Assembly: GCF_047948215.1 (NCBI RefSeq)
Contig: NC_134460.1
Span: 150,468,049 to 150,532,048 of the forward strand
Length of the DNA: 64,000 bases
Origin: Lycorma delicatula
Lineage: Eukaryota; Arthropoda; Insecta; Hemiptera; Fulgoridae
Reading direction: 5' to 3'
This document shows positions 22,991-34,159 of this stretch, in pieces; the stretch's first letter is position 1; each line of letters starts with the position of its first letter. A program made the position numbers and the translations under genes. The notes beneath the pieces were generated by a model that was given only the letters and a program-made list of their open reading frames with translations, did no database searches and was not told the DNA's origin.

Positions 22991-23807
22991 TAACACCTCT
23001 CTGGTTCTAGGTATGTAATGACCATCCGACCTAAGTTTCGGATAATTTTCCTTGTCTTTTGAGCGGTATGAGAAGACGAGGCCGTTTTCTTTCTACGGTT
23101 GGCTTCACTTTCCATTGTAGTAGTACTCACTATTGATCGTACTTTATTAGTTTCCCGTCTACATAGCGCTGTAGCATAGCTATAGCTCTAGAAGAGAAAG
23201 TGTTGCAATCGGTCCGATTTGGGCATCTGCAGTTTTCACCGGATCTTGACGTTTTGACACCTAAGGTACCCAAAAAGCCGGATGGAAATTTCCCGGATGT
23301 TAATATTTGTATGTACGTGTGTGAGTTCGGTGTCGGCCTCTAAATCACCTTATATCTCCAGAACTACTGGACCGATTTTGAGCAAACTCGATCAGATTGT
23401 TTCTATATATTGATGCCATTAAATTTTCAACCTAAAAGGTCAAAAGGGAGAGGCTGTCGAGTAGGGTCACCCTCAGTATCTTGAGATTTCGCTTAATTAA
23501 GGTTGTATTTTTCTTAGACAAATTTGTTAACGATGAAAAATAAAAATAAGTGCAAAAATGTTTTTTTTGTTGCAAAATCGCACCCCCACCCCAAAAAATG
23601 TTACAAACTAGTGGCTTAGTGAGCATACTGCGTCAATAGTATTCCCTGTCAGCACAAGGAGTGCTAGTGTCGCAGTTCGCCATCTTGGAATTTTCCTTTT
23701 TCCCTGTTGGAAAATCCCTTTTCCCTTGTCCTCTTGGACGGGAAAATTTGAAATTCTACAGGGTTGCCAACCAAATTAGTCTTTTACACTTTTAAGGCTG
23801 AGATGCT

Positions 23808-24001
23808 ACCATCCCGCAGTGGAGTGGTAGCGTCTCAGTCTTTCATGCGGAGCCTCACCTGGATTTCACCACGCCTAACCTGGGTTCGAGTCCCGGTCAG
23901 GCATAGCGTTTTTCATTCGTTACAAAATTACAATTCCAAATCCCACGTACAAGCGTCAAGCTTATATGGCGGTATCATCAAGCAAAAAAAAAAAAAAAAA
24001 A
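23808..24001 (+). repeat. SINE family E with poly(A) tail
   Basis: The head CCATCCCGCAGTGGAGTGGTAG includes an A-box-like AGTGGAGTGGTAG, and the anticodon-arm-like CAGTCTTTCATGCGGAG follows. A T arm CCTGGGTTCGAGTCCCGG lies at about 23878-23895. The copy ends in an uninterrupted run of A residues (about 23984-24001), consistent with LINE-mediated insertion. Unlike other copies, about 26 extra bases sit between the anticodon-arm and T-arm regions (about 23852-23877). Confidence 0.72.
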
Positions 24002-24311
24002 TTATTTATTTCATTTACTTTAGTAAATATTTCAAAGGTTGGTAGCACTGACGTACAACTTTTGTAGTCATCTGCTAAGATGTGACATCACAGTTGCGCG
24101 GTATAATTAAATAAATGAATAATATTTAAGCTGTAAAAAAGTAACTCGTTCTCTGGCCGGGTATCGAACTCGATCGATCGCCCGGTCGACTCGGTACCTG
24201 GTGCGTCAAGCTTCGAGGCTAACCAGTCTGCTGACCGTATAAGAGAAATTTATTCTACGAAAGTTGTGAAATTACATTAGTATAGTTAGTGTCGAATAGT
24301 AATGTCACACC

Positions 24312-24612
24312 CAATCCACCTGGTCTAGTGGTGAACGCGTCTTCCCAAATCAGCTGATTTGGAAGTCGAGTTTTCCTAGTAAAGTCCTAATGAAGGGAGT
24401 TACTTTTATAGGGATTTGAATACTAGAGCGTTGATACCGCTGGTGTTTTTTGGTGGTTGCGTTTCAATTAACCACACATCTCATCAATGGCCGAACTGAG
24501 GCTGTACAAGAAGACTACACTTCACTTACATTCATACATATCATCCTCATTCATCCTCTGAAGTATTATTTAAATTCCCGGAGACGAAACAAAAAAAAGA
24601 AAGAAAAACTAC
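24312..24612 (+). repeat. SINE family A inside family B
   Basis: Full-length family A: A box CTGGTCTAGTGG, palindrome CCAAATCAGCTGATTTGG, and a body with AACCACACATCTC. Its tail is A-rich (AAACAAAAAAAAGAAAG). Target duplications TGTCACACC (24303-24311) and TGTCATACC (24613-24621) differ by one base. The uninterrupted family B copies read continuously across this point. Confidence 0.9.
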
Positions 24613-24789
24613 TGTCATACCTGCGCGAATTATATAAGGTATGCCCGCGCGCACTTTTGCTAGAATCATTGAATTAAATAAACGAAAGATATTATATTAG
24701 TGTGTATATTATAAGTAAAGTTAAGTTGTGTGTTTATATGTGGTAATCCGTGCATTAGAAACAACTCACAGTTGTATGACTTTCCCCTC

Positions 24790-25560
24790 TTTTTCACCTG
24801 TGAGCGGAAAATCTTACAGCTGTGTTGGCGGCCTCTTTTTTGCAAACAAACGCAACAAATTAGGCTTTATAGTCCGTAACACCGTTAGCATTACTTTACC
24901 GGCTGACCAATAGATTTTGAATACTTTGGTATTAAGCGAATTCGGGGTTCTGTGCGATTTTGAATCGACCATCTCAAAAACCCCTTTGAATACGTTTTCC
25001 GAAAATTCACTTTATCGTGTATAATGGAATAGTTAGTACCGATACTCGCATTACAAATTTCAGCCATTTTCCAAATTTTTATGAACTGTCCTTGCGAATA
25101 ATACGAATATATTATTATTAATGTAATTTTGTAAAGCGTTTTGAAAATCGGTGATACCTGTTGTACGTCGGATTTTAGCGGTTCCATCCGCTTACAAAAC
25201 TTTGCATGGTTAATACATTCTTTGTCATACGTTTTTTAACATCCGCATGTGAATTTCGGCCGGTTTTAACATCTTCAAAAATCTTATCACAGCTCACTGT
25301 ATTTCCACATTATAAATACAAACGGACCGACATTTTGTTATGTACATACGAGGTTACAGTATGGAAATTCTTTTTAAAAAACTGTTATTTACTATTTCAG
25401 TAGTGCCAGTTTGAACAGACAGTTTCATTTTAATTTATTAAGCGGTTTTTCCACTTTTATCATTTGTCTCTTAAATTATTCAACGACCCTTGTATTTGTA
25501 TTTAGGTCTGTGAAAATGGTTGGTGTGGATTCAAATGAATCCATTGCTGTTTTATATATC
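24790..25560. other. No feature seen
   Basis: No gene recognised. Frames of 65-98 codons here lack known motifs. Confidence 0.4.
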
Positions 25561-25562
25561 AA

Positions 25563-26180
25563 CTAGCCGATCCGTCTAGCCGGAACATCCGCAGACTCGT
25601 TTCGGTTGCCATTCCCGTCTACTCAGAGGGCTTAGCCCCTTGGATCCCTGCATTTTTCGTTATCCCATGATTTGAGAATAACACTGATAACAATTAAAGC
25701 GTTTAGGCTTTATAAAAACCCGAAAAAGAAACAAATACAAAAGACAATAACGGTAGCTATGGTAAAAGTACAGACCGTTTTGACGACGAAAATTTCATAT
25801 CTTATTTCTTTGTCGATGGCAGAAATACAATAATGAAGTAAACGGATCAATCTATTTTTTCCTTATGAAAATGTAAATGTGTTTAATTCACAACTTCACC
25901 CTCCATAGTGGTGAAAAAATAATGAGTATTTTTAATATTTTAACCTTCAAGGGAGCTAGGGCCTCGGTCTGTGGCTTAAAACTTAACACGGTTTAATACG
26001 AATGTATCCTGAAAATTTAAAAGCAATCGATCGGTTGCTTCTTCGAGATGAAATAAATCTGTAAACCTCAGTGACGCCAGGAAACACGGGTAAAAATTTG
26101 TTTGCGATTTATCGCGTAGTTTTTTTTTATTTATTCCGAACACAAATCATCTTCCTCTTTATGTAATAGTATAGATAAAG
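25563..26180 (+). repeat. Family C repeat, copy 2 (most complete)
   Basis: It starts ACTAGCCGATCCGTCTAGCC and runs through TTGAGAATAACACTGATAAC, GTAGCTATGGTAAAAGTACA and TTCAAGGGAGCTAGGGCCTCGG to TATGTAATAGTATAGATAAA. About 615 bp, without coding potential. It parallels the 15388 copy in order and the 44690 minus copy at its 5' end. Confidence 0.72.
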
Positions 26181-26800
26181 CAATATCTATCAAAGCGATT
26201 ATTTATTAAAAAATCATGTGAGCCCCCAGAATTTTTATCGTATAATTGATAATTTTTAAAGTAACAGCTGCCACAACTTAAAATTATTAATACTAATTAA
26301 ATTATTGGTTGTATGTTTATATTCATTACGGTATGGAATGTGTGAGATATTGTTGCTTCTTCATAGGAGTCCTATTTGAATTAAAAAGTTTGGTTGTCGA
26401 ATTAAATGTATTATTAATTAATGTCGATATACTAGTATAACCGATGTTTCAAGTTCCTTTCTATTAATGCGAGTATAATTACACGATGATGTAACAATTC
26501 TTCTCATGTATATGTATATAAAAAGTAAATTATATTTCACGGACATTTATACGGGCTGTATTAAATTTATTATTTTGTTACCAGGAATTAATTACTGACA
26601 ACGAGCTAATAATAAATATTATGAAATATTTCCGCGCGTTGTGTGTGTGTGTGTGTGTGTGAGTATGTGTATTCTGCCATAGTAGCATCCCGAGAAAAGC
26701 CTATAACAGGAAAGTTTCAAGAAATATTACGTTAGTTTTTAGCTGTATTACGAAAATTTTACAGCATAAAGGATTGATGTTTAGGTTTTGGTTTTCGTTA
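26181..26800. other. AT-rich stretch with a (GT)n microsatellite
   Basis: About 11 GT units occupy 26639-26660. Nothing else is recognised. Confidence 0.6.
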
Positions 26801-26805
26801 GTGAA

Positions 26806-27655
26806 GAGAGCGCTACAGCAGAGCTACAGCTCTAGAAGGGAAATTATTGTAATCGGTCCGATTTAGGTATATGCGGTTTTCACCGGGTCTTGACGTTTTG
26901 ACACCAAGGGACCCAAAAAACCGAATTTAAATTTTCCGGATTTAATGTTCATATTTACGCGTGTTCTTCGGTGTCGGCCTCTAAATCACCTTGTATATCC
27001 AGACCTACTGAACCGATTTTACCAAACTTGGTCAGATTACTTCTATATAAGGGGCATTGATGCCATTAAATATTCAACTTAACAGGTCAAGGGGGTAAGA
27101 CTGTAGAGCAAGGTAACCCTCAGTTTCTCGAGATTTCGATTAATTAAGATCTTATTTTTCTTATTCCCATTTGTTAACGATTAAAATATAATTTGAAAAA
27201 ACGTTTTTGCAAGATCGCACTCCTACCCAAAAAATGTTGTAGTCGACCGCTAGGTTGTGACGTCACTGGTGATCGGTAGAATTAAATAAATGAATTAACT
27301 TTTCAAAATTTTTTTTTTTAATGATAATAAAATAACTCGGTCTGGACGAGTCTCGAAGTCGATCGCCCGGTCCTTTGGATGCCCGGTGCGTTAAGCCTTA
27401 CAGCTACGCCAGTCTGCCGACCGTAGCAGGAAATTTGTTATATTTAATTTGTGAAATTACATCGGTTTAGTTAGTGCCGACCGTCACCGCTAGTACCACC
27501 ATACCCGCACGATTTAAATAAGATGTGCGCGCGCTTTAGTTAGAATCATTGAATTAAATAAACGAGAAAATATTATATTTAAATAAAACGATAAGTATTT
27601 TAAATTGAGATGTGTGTCTAAGCCGTGCATCAAAAACTACCCACATTTGTCAGCT
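26806..27655 (-). repeat. Family B repeat, uninterrupted copy
   Basis: About 850 bp on the minus strand. The 5' end lies near 27650 (TTTTTGATGCACGGCTTAG on the minus strand). The core holds the tRNA-like region (27340-27425, GTCGGCAGACTGGCGTAGC ... ATCGACTTCGAGACTCG), and the 3' end near 26806 has GAGCTACAGCTCTAGAAGGG. It serves as a reference for the interrupted and truncated copies. Confidence 0.8.
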
Positions 27656-27659
27656 TTTT

Positions 27660-29022
27660 TTTTCTTATATTAATCTACTGTTCGTATTTTTGAAACTTTT
27701 TTTAAAATTATTGCTTCATTTACGAATCTCTCTGTTGTAAGTACAATCTTACTTGTATAAATTAATATTATATAATGACGTTAGCATAATTATATGAATT
27801 TTTAAAACTCTTTCAGTAGTACTTCAATTATTGACTGTATTAATCAAAATAACTTTTACTATTATAAATTGATTAAAATTCCGTAATTATTGATCGTGGG
27901 CAGAAAGATTCCTCTTCCAAACTACCTTTTAAAATAATCAGATTCAACGTTGGCTTAATTGGATAATTTGTTGTTTGTATAAGGAAACAGTATAATTATA
28001 AGATGACGTAAGCACAGTAATTTTTACGTTTATAATGTAAACACAAGCGGTAATTATTTATAAATTAATTTATAATTACTTTTTATTAAAAAATCATAAA
28101 TACGTGGTTTATTTTTTAGACCTAGTTAACGAACGGAATATAATAAAATAAAAAATTAAATCTTTCCTAACGTAATCCGTAACGTAGAAAGGGTTAAAAA
28201 AAATGATATCTTAATATTATATTTTCATCTCGATTAAAACATCTTTATCATGATAAGAATAAATAAATCATCGGACACGCCTCTGTTTGATAGCCAGTGG
28301 CAACGTATGTTTGTGACTGTTCTGTTTCACGGTTAGTTTTTATAATAATGTACGAGTAAATAACAGTTTTACTCCCTCAGACCCTTTTCTTTCACCCTTT
28401 AATAATAAAATATTACAAAGTAACCGATAAATTTAATAGAACTGTAATAATTTTATCATATATTTACCTTTAGGTTAAAATATTCTGTTCCGCATTATTG
28501 TTATACTTTATCGTTATTATTACTACATAGTTAATACGTAATAAAAGTAAAACGTTGATATTTCAAAATATTTAACTTGGAGAGAGGATTCTTTTATATT
28601 CCGTTATTTCAATGATACTCGTGTTATAAATATTTTTACTTACACGTTCAGAATAATGTGAACGAATTAGTGAATATTTTTAACCGTTAAATTTATATTC
28701 TACATTCTAGACGTCTTATCTTTCAGTAACTAACAGAACTACATAAATTATTATAACACAATAAGAAAAACATAACGGTGGCTATTCATCTCGTTTATAT
28801 TTTGTTAGGTTTAAATTATTACCTCGTTAATTCTTTTTACCTCATGAATTTTTTTTTTTAAGCAGGTAAGAAAGTATGAATTTATTTATAACACAATTTT
28901 ATGTATGTTCATACGGTATTATAATTGTTTACATTATATTATAATGTATTTATATGTTTTTGTTTATTTATTTAATTTTTTTTTTTTTTAATAAAATTGT
29001 TTATACTGCATATGATGCAGCG
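27660..29022. other. AT-rich stretch, no feature seen
   Basis: About 1.36 kb of very AT-rich DNA with poly(T) runs near 28850 and 28977-28989. No gene or repeat recognised. Confidence 0.45.
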
Positions 29023-29023
29023 T

Positions 29024-29594
29024 GTTCCACGTAGAGGTAAACGCTCGTGATTTAATATCAGTCGCTCATTCCCTCACTGATTCTATTAAAACTTTACAGA
29101 CCTTTCAAGGAAGGTTCTAAAACTGTTCTTTGAAATTTTCAACCTTCTAGGATTTATAAAAACCAAATGGCGGCTTTCAAATAAAAACATCAATTTCAGA
29201 TAAACCACATTTGTTATTCTTAAAAATAGCTGGTAAAAATAATTAAAAATAGATTATGTATTATTAAAACAGCTGTTCAAATTAAGTAAAAGAATTTATT
29301 AAATAGTCATAACCGTGACTAATTATGTAACTGTCTGTAATTATTCTAGTTTTCATTATCGTCTCTTTTTAATCATTTTTACCATCTATTTTGTAATAAA
29401 TAAAAAATGTAGTTTATCTGAAACCGATGTTTTTATTTGTATACCGCCATTTTCTTTCTATAAATCCTAGAAGGTTGAAAATTTCAAAGAACATTTTTAG
29501 AACCTTACTTGAAAGGTCTGTAAAGTTTTAATAGAATCTTTGAGGGAATGAGCGACTAATATTAAATCAAAAGCGTTTACCTCTTCGTGGAAAA
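29024..29594. mobile_element. Fold-back MITE with arms of about 195 bp
   Basis: The left arm (about 29024-29225) and the right arm (about 29405-29594) are near-perfect reverse complements. Shared arm motifs include AGAGGTAAACGC, GTCGCTCATTCCCTCA, TCTATTAAAACTTTACAGAC and TTGAAATTTTCAACCTTCTA. A spacer of about 180 bp separates them. The whole can fold into one long hairpin, the form of a fold-back or snapback MITE. No coding sequence is present. The target duplication is not clear. Confidence 0.85.
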
Positions 29595-29615
29595 CCTTTA
29601 TATATATATATTATA

Positions 29616-30943
29616 CAGTGTCCCATGTAAGAACGCAACCCAACATTACATTGGTAGGTATTGAAATAATAAAAAGACATGTGTAAATGTAAATGTAATT
29701 TTTATTATTACCATCCATTACCTTACATTTAGAGTAAATGTTGGAAGTGGCCGCCATCTTCTTGAATACAAGCTTCAATTCTTTTTACAGCGTTTCTTGC
29801 AACTTTTTTCAAAGTTTGTGGCTGGATATTTAATACAGCTTGTTCAATATTGACTTTGAATCGTTCAAGCGTTCGTGGTTTGTTGCTGTAGGCTATTTCT
29901 TTGAGGTAACTCCGTAGTAAAAAATCAGCCGTAGTCAAATCTGGAGATCTTGGTGGCCACAAGCCTCGACCGATAACACGATTACCGAAGAATTCCTCGA
30001 CGAAATCAGAAGTTGAACCTGCGTAGTGCGATGTCGCACCGTCATGTTGTAGCCGGCAGTGTCTATCTTCCTCTTCCAAGAGTGCGATGAACTGAAATAA
30101 AATATCCTGATATCGTTCTAAATTAATGGTCTACTCGAAAAAAATACGACCGATTATTTTCTTCCGCGATATCGCGCACCACACGCCCAACTTCTGCGGG
30201 TGTAATTGTTTTTCGTGATAAACGTGGGGATTTTCAGCACTCCAAATTCTACTGTTTTGGCAGTTTACGTAGCTATCCGAATGAAACCGTGCTTCATCTG
30301 TGAAAAATAACGAATCCATAACATTAATTCCCTCACGCAGAAATCGACGGAACCGTTGACAATATTGTAGCCGTTTTTCTTTGTCGGGCTAAGAAGTCGA
30401 TGAACCGTTTGAATGCGATAATGTCGTAATTGTAATTGTTTGGTCGCCCAACGAACAGTTGATTTAGACAAATTAACTTCAGCAGACAAACGTCTGATCG
30501 ATTTATTTGGCGAGGCAAGTAATCGGTCTTTGATTTCAGTGACTGTATCTGTATTCAACACTGACGCAGATCTTTGGTGTTCCTTGTTATTAACAGAACC
30601 GGTCTCTCTAAATTTTGCGACTAACCTTAATACTGCTGTTTTGTTAGGAGCTGGTTTATCTGGGTACTTATGGCGAGACAAATCTTGCACTGCAACCGCT
30701 GATTTCGTACTGAAGTACGACTCGACCATGAAAACACGTACATCTAGCGAAAACACCATCTTGTCTCTAGCAATACACTGAACGTTATGATTGCATTGTT
30801 GTTACTATCGGTAGTGTTCTACTGCGTCGTCGCGATGTTCAGAAGTTGGACGAGTCCATTTGAGTAACTAGTAGGGAGTAAGCTTGACTTTTGAAATTTC
30901 ACGGATGAGTGATTGATGGGTTGCGTTTTATATGGGACACCTG
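29616..30943 (-). mobile_element. Mariner-like transposon, copy 1
   Basis: Ends read CAGTGTCCCATGTAAGAACG on the left and, from the other strand, CAGGTGTCCCATATAAAACG on the right, giving inverted repeats of about 28 bp. A TA precedes the left end (29614-29615). Length is 1,328 bp, typical of mariners. One long transposase gene lies on the minus strand. A sister copy is at 58983-60305. Confidence 0.9.
29729..30759 (-). pseudogene. Mariner-like transposase (about 340 residues), copy 1
   Basis: The protein starts MVFSLDVRVFMVESYFSTKS (30759) and has an N-terminal helix-turn-helix half (AVLRLVAKFRETGSV, IRRLSAEVNLSKSTV). The frame then shifts near 30390 into the catalytic half: SLFFTDEARFH (first Asp), WSAENPHVYHEKQLHPQKLGVWCAIS, a stop after GRIFFE, then LQHDGATSHYAGSTSDFVEEFF (second Asp) and PRSPDLTTADFLLRSYLKE (third Asp), ending QEDGGHFQHLL. 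By my count 38 residues separate the second and third Asp, more than the 34 of classical mariner. All three Asp residues are retained, but the frameshift and stop prevent a single product. Confidence 0.88.
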
Positions 30944-31196
30944 TTTTATATATATATATACACTATAAGGTTTTATTTAACTGGATTTTCGTGGCAGTTG
31001 TTCTGTCGGCGGTGCAGTGGTCAAAACTTTGCCGTCGATTTTTAACCTACGTAACGATAATCTAGGAAGCTCAAAATTTTCATATAAACTCATTGTGGAT
31101 GACAGTGCAATGTAGTGCTAAGATTTTCAGGAATAGATTGTTTTCAATAGAAAATATTGTTTCCAAGGTAAACGATTTAAAACATATATACTCGAA

Positions 31197-31297
<101 letters not shown>

Positions 31298-31458
31298 ATG
31301 TTGTACTGTCTGAAAACATGCTTCTTCTGCTACTGTGTTAATTTTTCGTCTTTTTAAGTCGAACCCGTCTAAGCGGGAGTTTCATAGCAGTTCTTCTTGG
31401 TGTCAGTGATGTATTAATGCTCGGTAACTTACTTAAATTGGATACATTACGTGAACCT

Positions 31459-31761
31459 TCTTCCCTTTTCTTTTTCCTGTTTAGCCTCGGGTAACTACCG
31501 TTTAGATAATTCTTCAGAGGATAAATGAGGATGATATGTATGAGTGTAAATGAATTGTAGTCTTGTACATTCTCAGTTCGACCATTGCTGAGATGTGTGG
31601 TTAATTGAAACCCAACCACCAAAGAACACCGGTATCCACGATCTAGTATTCAAATCCGTGTAAAAATATCTGGCTTTACTAGAACTTGAACGCTGTAACT
31701 CTCGACTTCCAAATCAGCTGATTTGGGAAGACGCGTTCACCACTAGACCAACCCGGTGGGT
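31459..31761 (-). repeat. SINE family A, young full-length copy
   Basis: On the minus strand: CCCACCGGGTTGGTCTAGTGG head, palindrome CCAAATCAGCTGATTTGG, GTTCAAGTTCTAG, and a tail of GGAAAAAGAAAAG. A perfect 16-bp target duplication TACATTACGTGAACCT lies at 31443-31458 and 31762-31777. Confidence 0.94.
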
Positions 31762-31777
31762 TACATTACGTGAACCT

Positions 31778-32535
31778 GAGGTTGATAAATCTTACTTTTG
31801 CTGAAAAATTATTTTCCAGATAAATTCAATTTTATCATTCCGTATGTTAATTCATTACAATTCTGTATGTTAATAAAAAGAAAGCTTTGAATAATTTTCT
31901 TTACAATATTCATCTACAATCTCATTTCACGAATATTAAAACGTGGGGCACCCTTAATTGTAACTAAATAATGCTAAAATTCTTAATTAAGTTAGAAATT
32001 AAATTAATACCTTAATTATATAGGTAATTATTAATACATTTATATATAACAGTAGATTTTACGTACACTAATCCAAAAATAATTCTGAACAACGTTTTCA
32101 AAATGTTATTGCACGACGATTGATTGCCTTTCCGATGTATTCGATTCTTTCCATTTCGTTGAAGCAGTTTCCAAATTTATAAGATGGCTTGTACTTTTGG
32201 ATACTCCCCCGACGGTCAATAAATTTCGCTATTTGAGCCTTTTTATATTATACGTAAAATGAATATTGTACGTATTCAATACTTGTAATAATTATTCAAT
32301 AACTTGTAATAATATTGTATTAAATATTCAAAACTTGTTTCTATAAATGTAGATTAATAATTTTGTGAAGAAAATTATTTAATCTCTGTTTCCTTGAATC
32401 TAGATAATTTCTGTAAAGAAAGTCTTTTCGTATTAAATTTTCTGTTCTGTTAAATTTAAATTTCATTATTTTTGTCTTCTTAGTCTACATTTTAAATAGA
32501 AGAGTATAAAAGCTTTCCCATTTTTTTAAATCCCG
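31778..32535. other. AT-rich stretch, no feature seen
   Basis: No gene or repeat recognised. Confidence 0.45.
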
Positions 32536-32538
32536 ATC

Positions 32539-33530
32539 ATCAGTTTGGCTTTCGTTGCGGTCACTCCACCTGTTGAGCAGATAGATAGACTTGTTAACAC
32601 CACAAGCAACTCCCTTGAGGAGAAGTACTGTTCTGCTGCCTTTCTGGATGTCCAACAGGCCTTTGATAAGGTACGGCTGCCTGGCGAACTATACAAGTTA
32701 ATACAAAGTTAAATACGGCTTCCTCCTCAACCGTATTATCTAGTTCTTCGTAGCTATGTATGATTTTCCCAGGTAAAATACGGTCGGGAACCGTCTACAT
32801 TTTTCACTAAAACAAGGATCCCTTAAGGCTCGGTCACGGGACTTGTGCTATGTTCCATCTTCACTGCAGGCTACATTATCAGTGCTTCTTTTGCTGACGA
32901 CACGGCTATTCTGGTCGTATTTGTGGACCCGGCTGTGGCCCCCGCTATTTTCAAATTTGAATCGGATTAAGTCAACCGGTGGCTAGGGAAATGGAGGATA
33001 AGAGTCGACCGAGCGAAGTCGAGTCACATGACGATACCATAAGGAGAGAGACTGTCCGTGGGTAAGCTTGAATGGCATTTTGATCCCGCATACTGACAAC
33101 GTCGTAAAATACCGTGACCTTTACCTAGATCATCGCCTGACGTGAAAGGTTCATGTTCGGGAAAAGAGGAAGCGATTTAACGTCAAGCTTAAGGAAATGT
33201 ACCGGTTACTCGGTAGTTCTGAGACCCGTTTGTATTTATAGTATTGAACTGTCGGAAACAACAAACAAAAGCGACGGGATATTACAGCAGTTAACAGAAA
33301 ACGTTGGCAAGGTGTATCACAAAGACGCCGTGATTTACGAGAAATATTGAGATCCATGAATATATGGGTTTACGTTTCGTCCGGGAAGAGATAAAACAAC
33401 TGTTCTGTTGTATGCATGAACTACTCCTAAACAACCGCATGAATCCCTTGGCCATTAACCTCTTGGACAACGGTGGGGACTTTAGCAGGCTTAAACGCCT
33501 CCACGTACTTGATCTTAGTGACTACATATA
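32539..33530 (+). pseudogene. Jockey-clade non-LTR reverse transcriptase relic
   Basis: Translation across frames gives QFGFRCGHST (32542), EQIDRLVNTTSNSLEEKYCSAAFLDVQQAFDKV (32575-32675), then ASFADDTAILV with the active-site FADD at 32890-32901, then RVDRAKSSHMT. The C-terminal end reads FVREEIKQLFCCMHELLLNNRMNPLAINLLDN...LKRLHVLDL, to about 33530. Order and motifs match jockey-type ORF2. Endonuclease and N-terminal RT are missing, and several stops and frameshifts break it. The AFDKV and FADD Asp residues remain. Confidence 0.85.
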
Positions 33531-34000
33531 ATTTATTATTATTTGATTTGTTATACGATTATAAAAGCGATGATGACTGTGATATTGGCTGCATTACGAT
33601 TACCTGATTTACGATGTATTTATGTGATTTACGTTAACACACCTTGTTGAGTGTTCTATTTCTGTTAACTGTTTATGTTTTTTCGTTGCTATTACAAGCA
33701 ACACATGTGCCATTACAGTGTATATGAACTGTTTTTACAAATGTTGAAGTTTCGATGGGAACTTACAATCAAGGATGAAGTAAGTCTAATCATACGATTT
33801 AGACTTATTTAAGCTTTTCTACGATGTAACTGGTAATAAATAAAATTTGAAACTAAAAAAAATTAAATATTCTTTTTCAAAAACGTTTGTACAATATATT
33901 ATTAAATTTAAAAACCGTTAACTTCTTTGTGGACATTCAAAGTTGAAAGTAAAAGGTTTATTATTTTATAATACAGTCTAAATCACGTAAACGCTTACAG
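33531..34000. other. No feature seen
   Basis: AT-rich sequence that may include the 3' untranslated end of the jockey relic; no poly(A) tail is clear. Confidence 0.4.
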
Positions 34001-34002
34001 AT

Positions 34003-34157
34003 TCTTTGACGGTCGGGTTTCAATTAACCGTACACCTCAGGAACCGTCAACCTGCGACTGTACAAGACTACACTTCATTTACATTCATACGAATCCTCTG
34101 CAGTAATACCTTACGGTGGTTCCGGTGGCTTAACAGAAAAAGAGAGAGAGAGAGAGA
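34003..34157 (+). repeat. SINE family A, 3' fragment
   Basis: Only the body and tail are present: TTTGACGGTCGGGTTTCAAT, ACAAGACTACACTTCATTTAC, a short CCGGTGGC, and an expanded AGAGAG tail (34140-34157). The tRNA-like head is absent (5' truncation). Confidence 0.82.
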
Positions 34158-34159
34158 TG

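Larger units (their letters stand above)
23137..24785 (-). repeat. Family B repeat carrying two nested SINE insertions
   Basis: The minus-strand family B sequence runs from about 24785 (5' TGCACGGATTACC side) to 23137 (3' end, CTATAGCTCTAGAAG and TTTCCCGTCTAC). Two foreign blocks interrupt it: about 23615-24052, which contains a family E SINE, and 24312-24612, a family A SINE. With these removed, the remainder matches the uninterrupted copies at 26806-27655 and 48035-48895. The internal tRNA-like region is at about 24150-24240. Confidence 0.8.
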
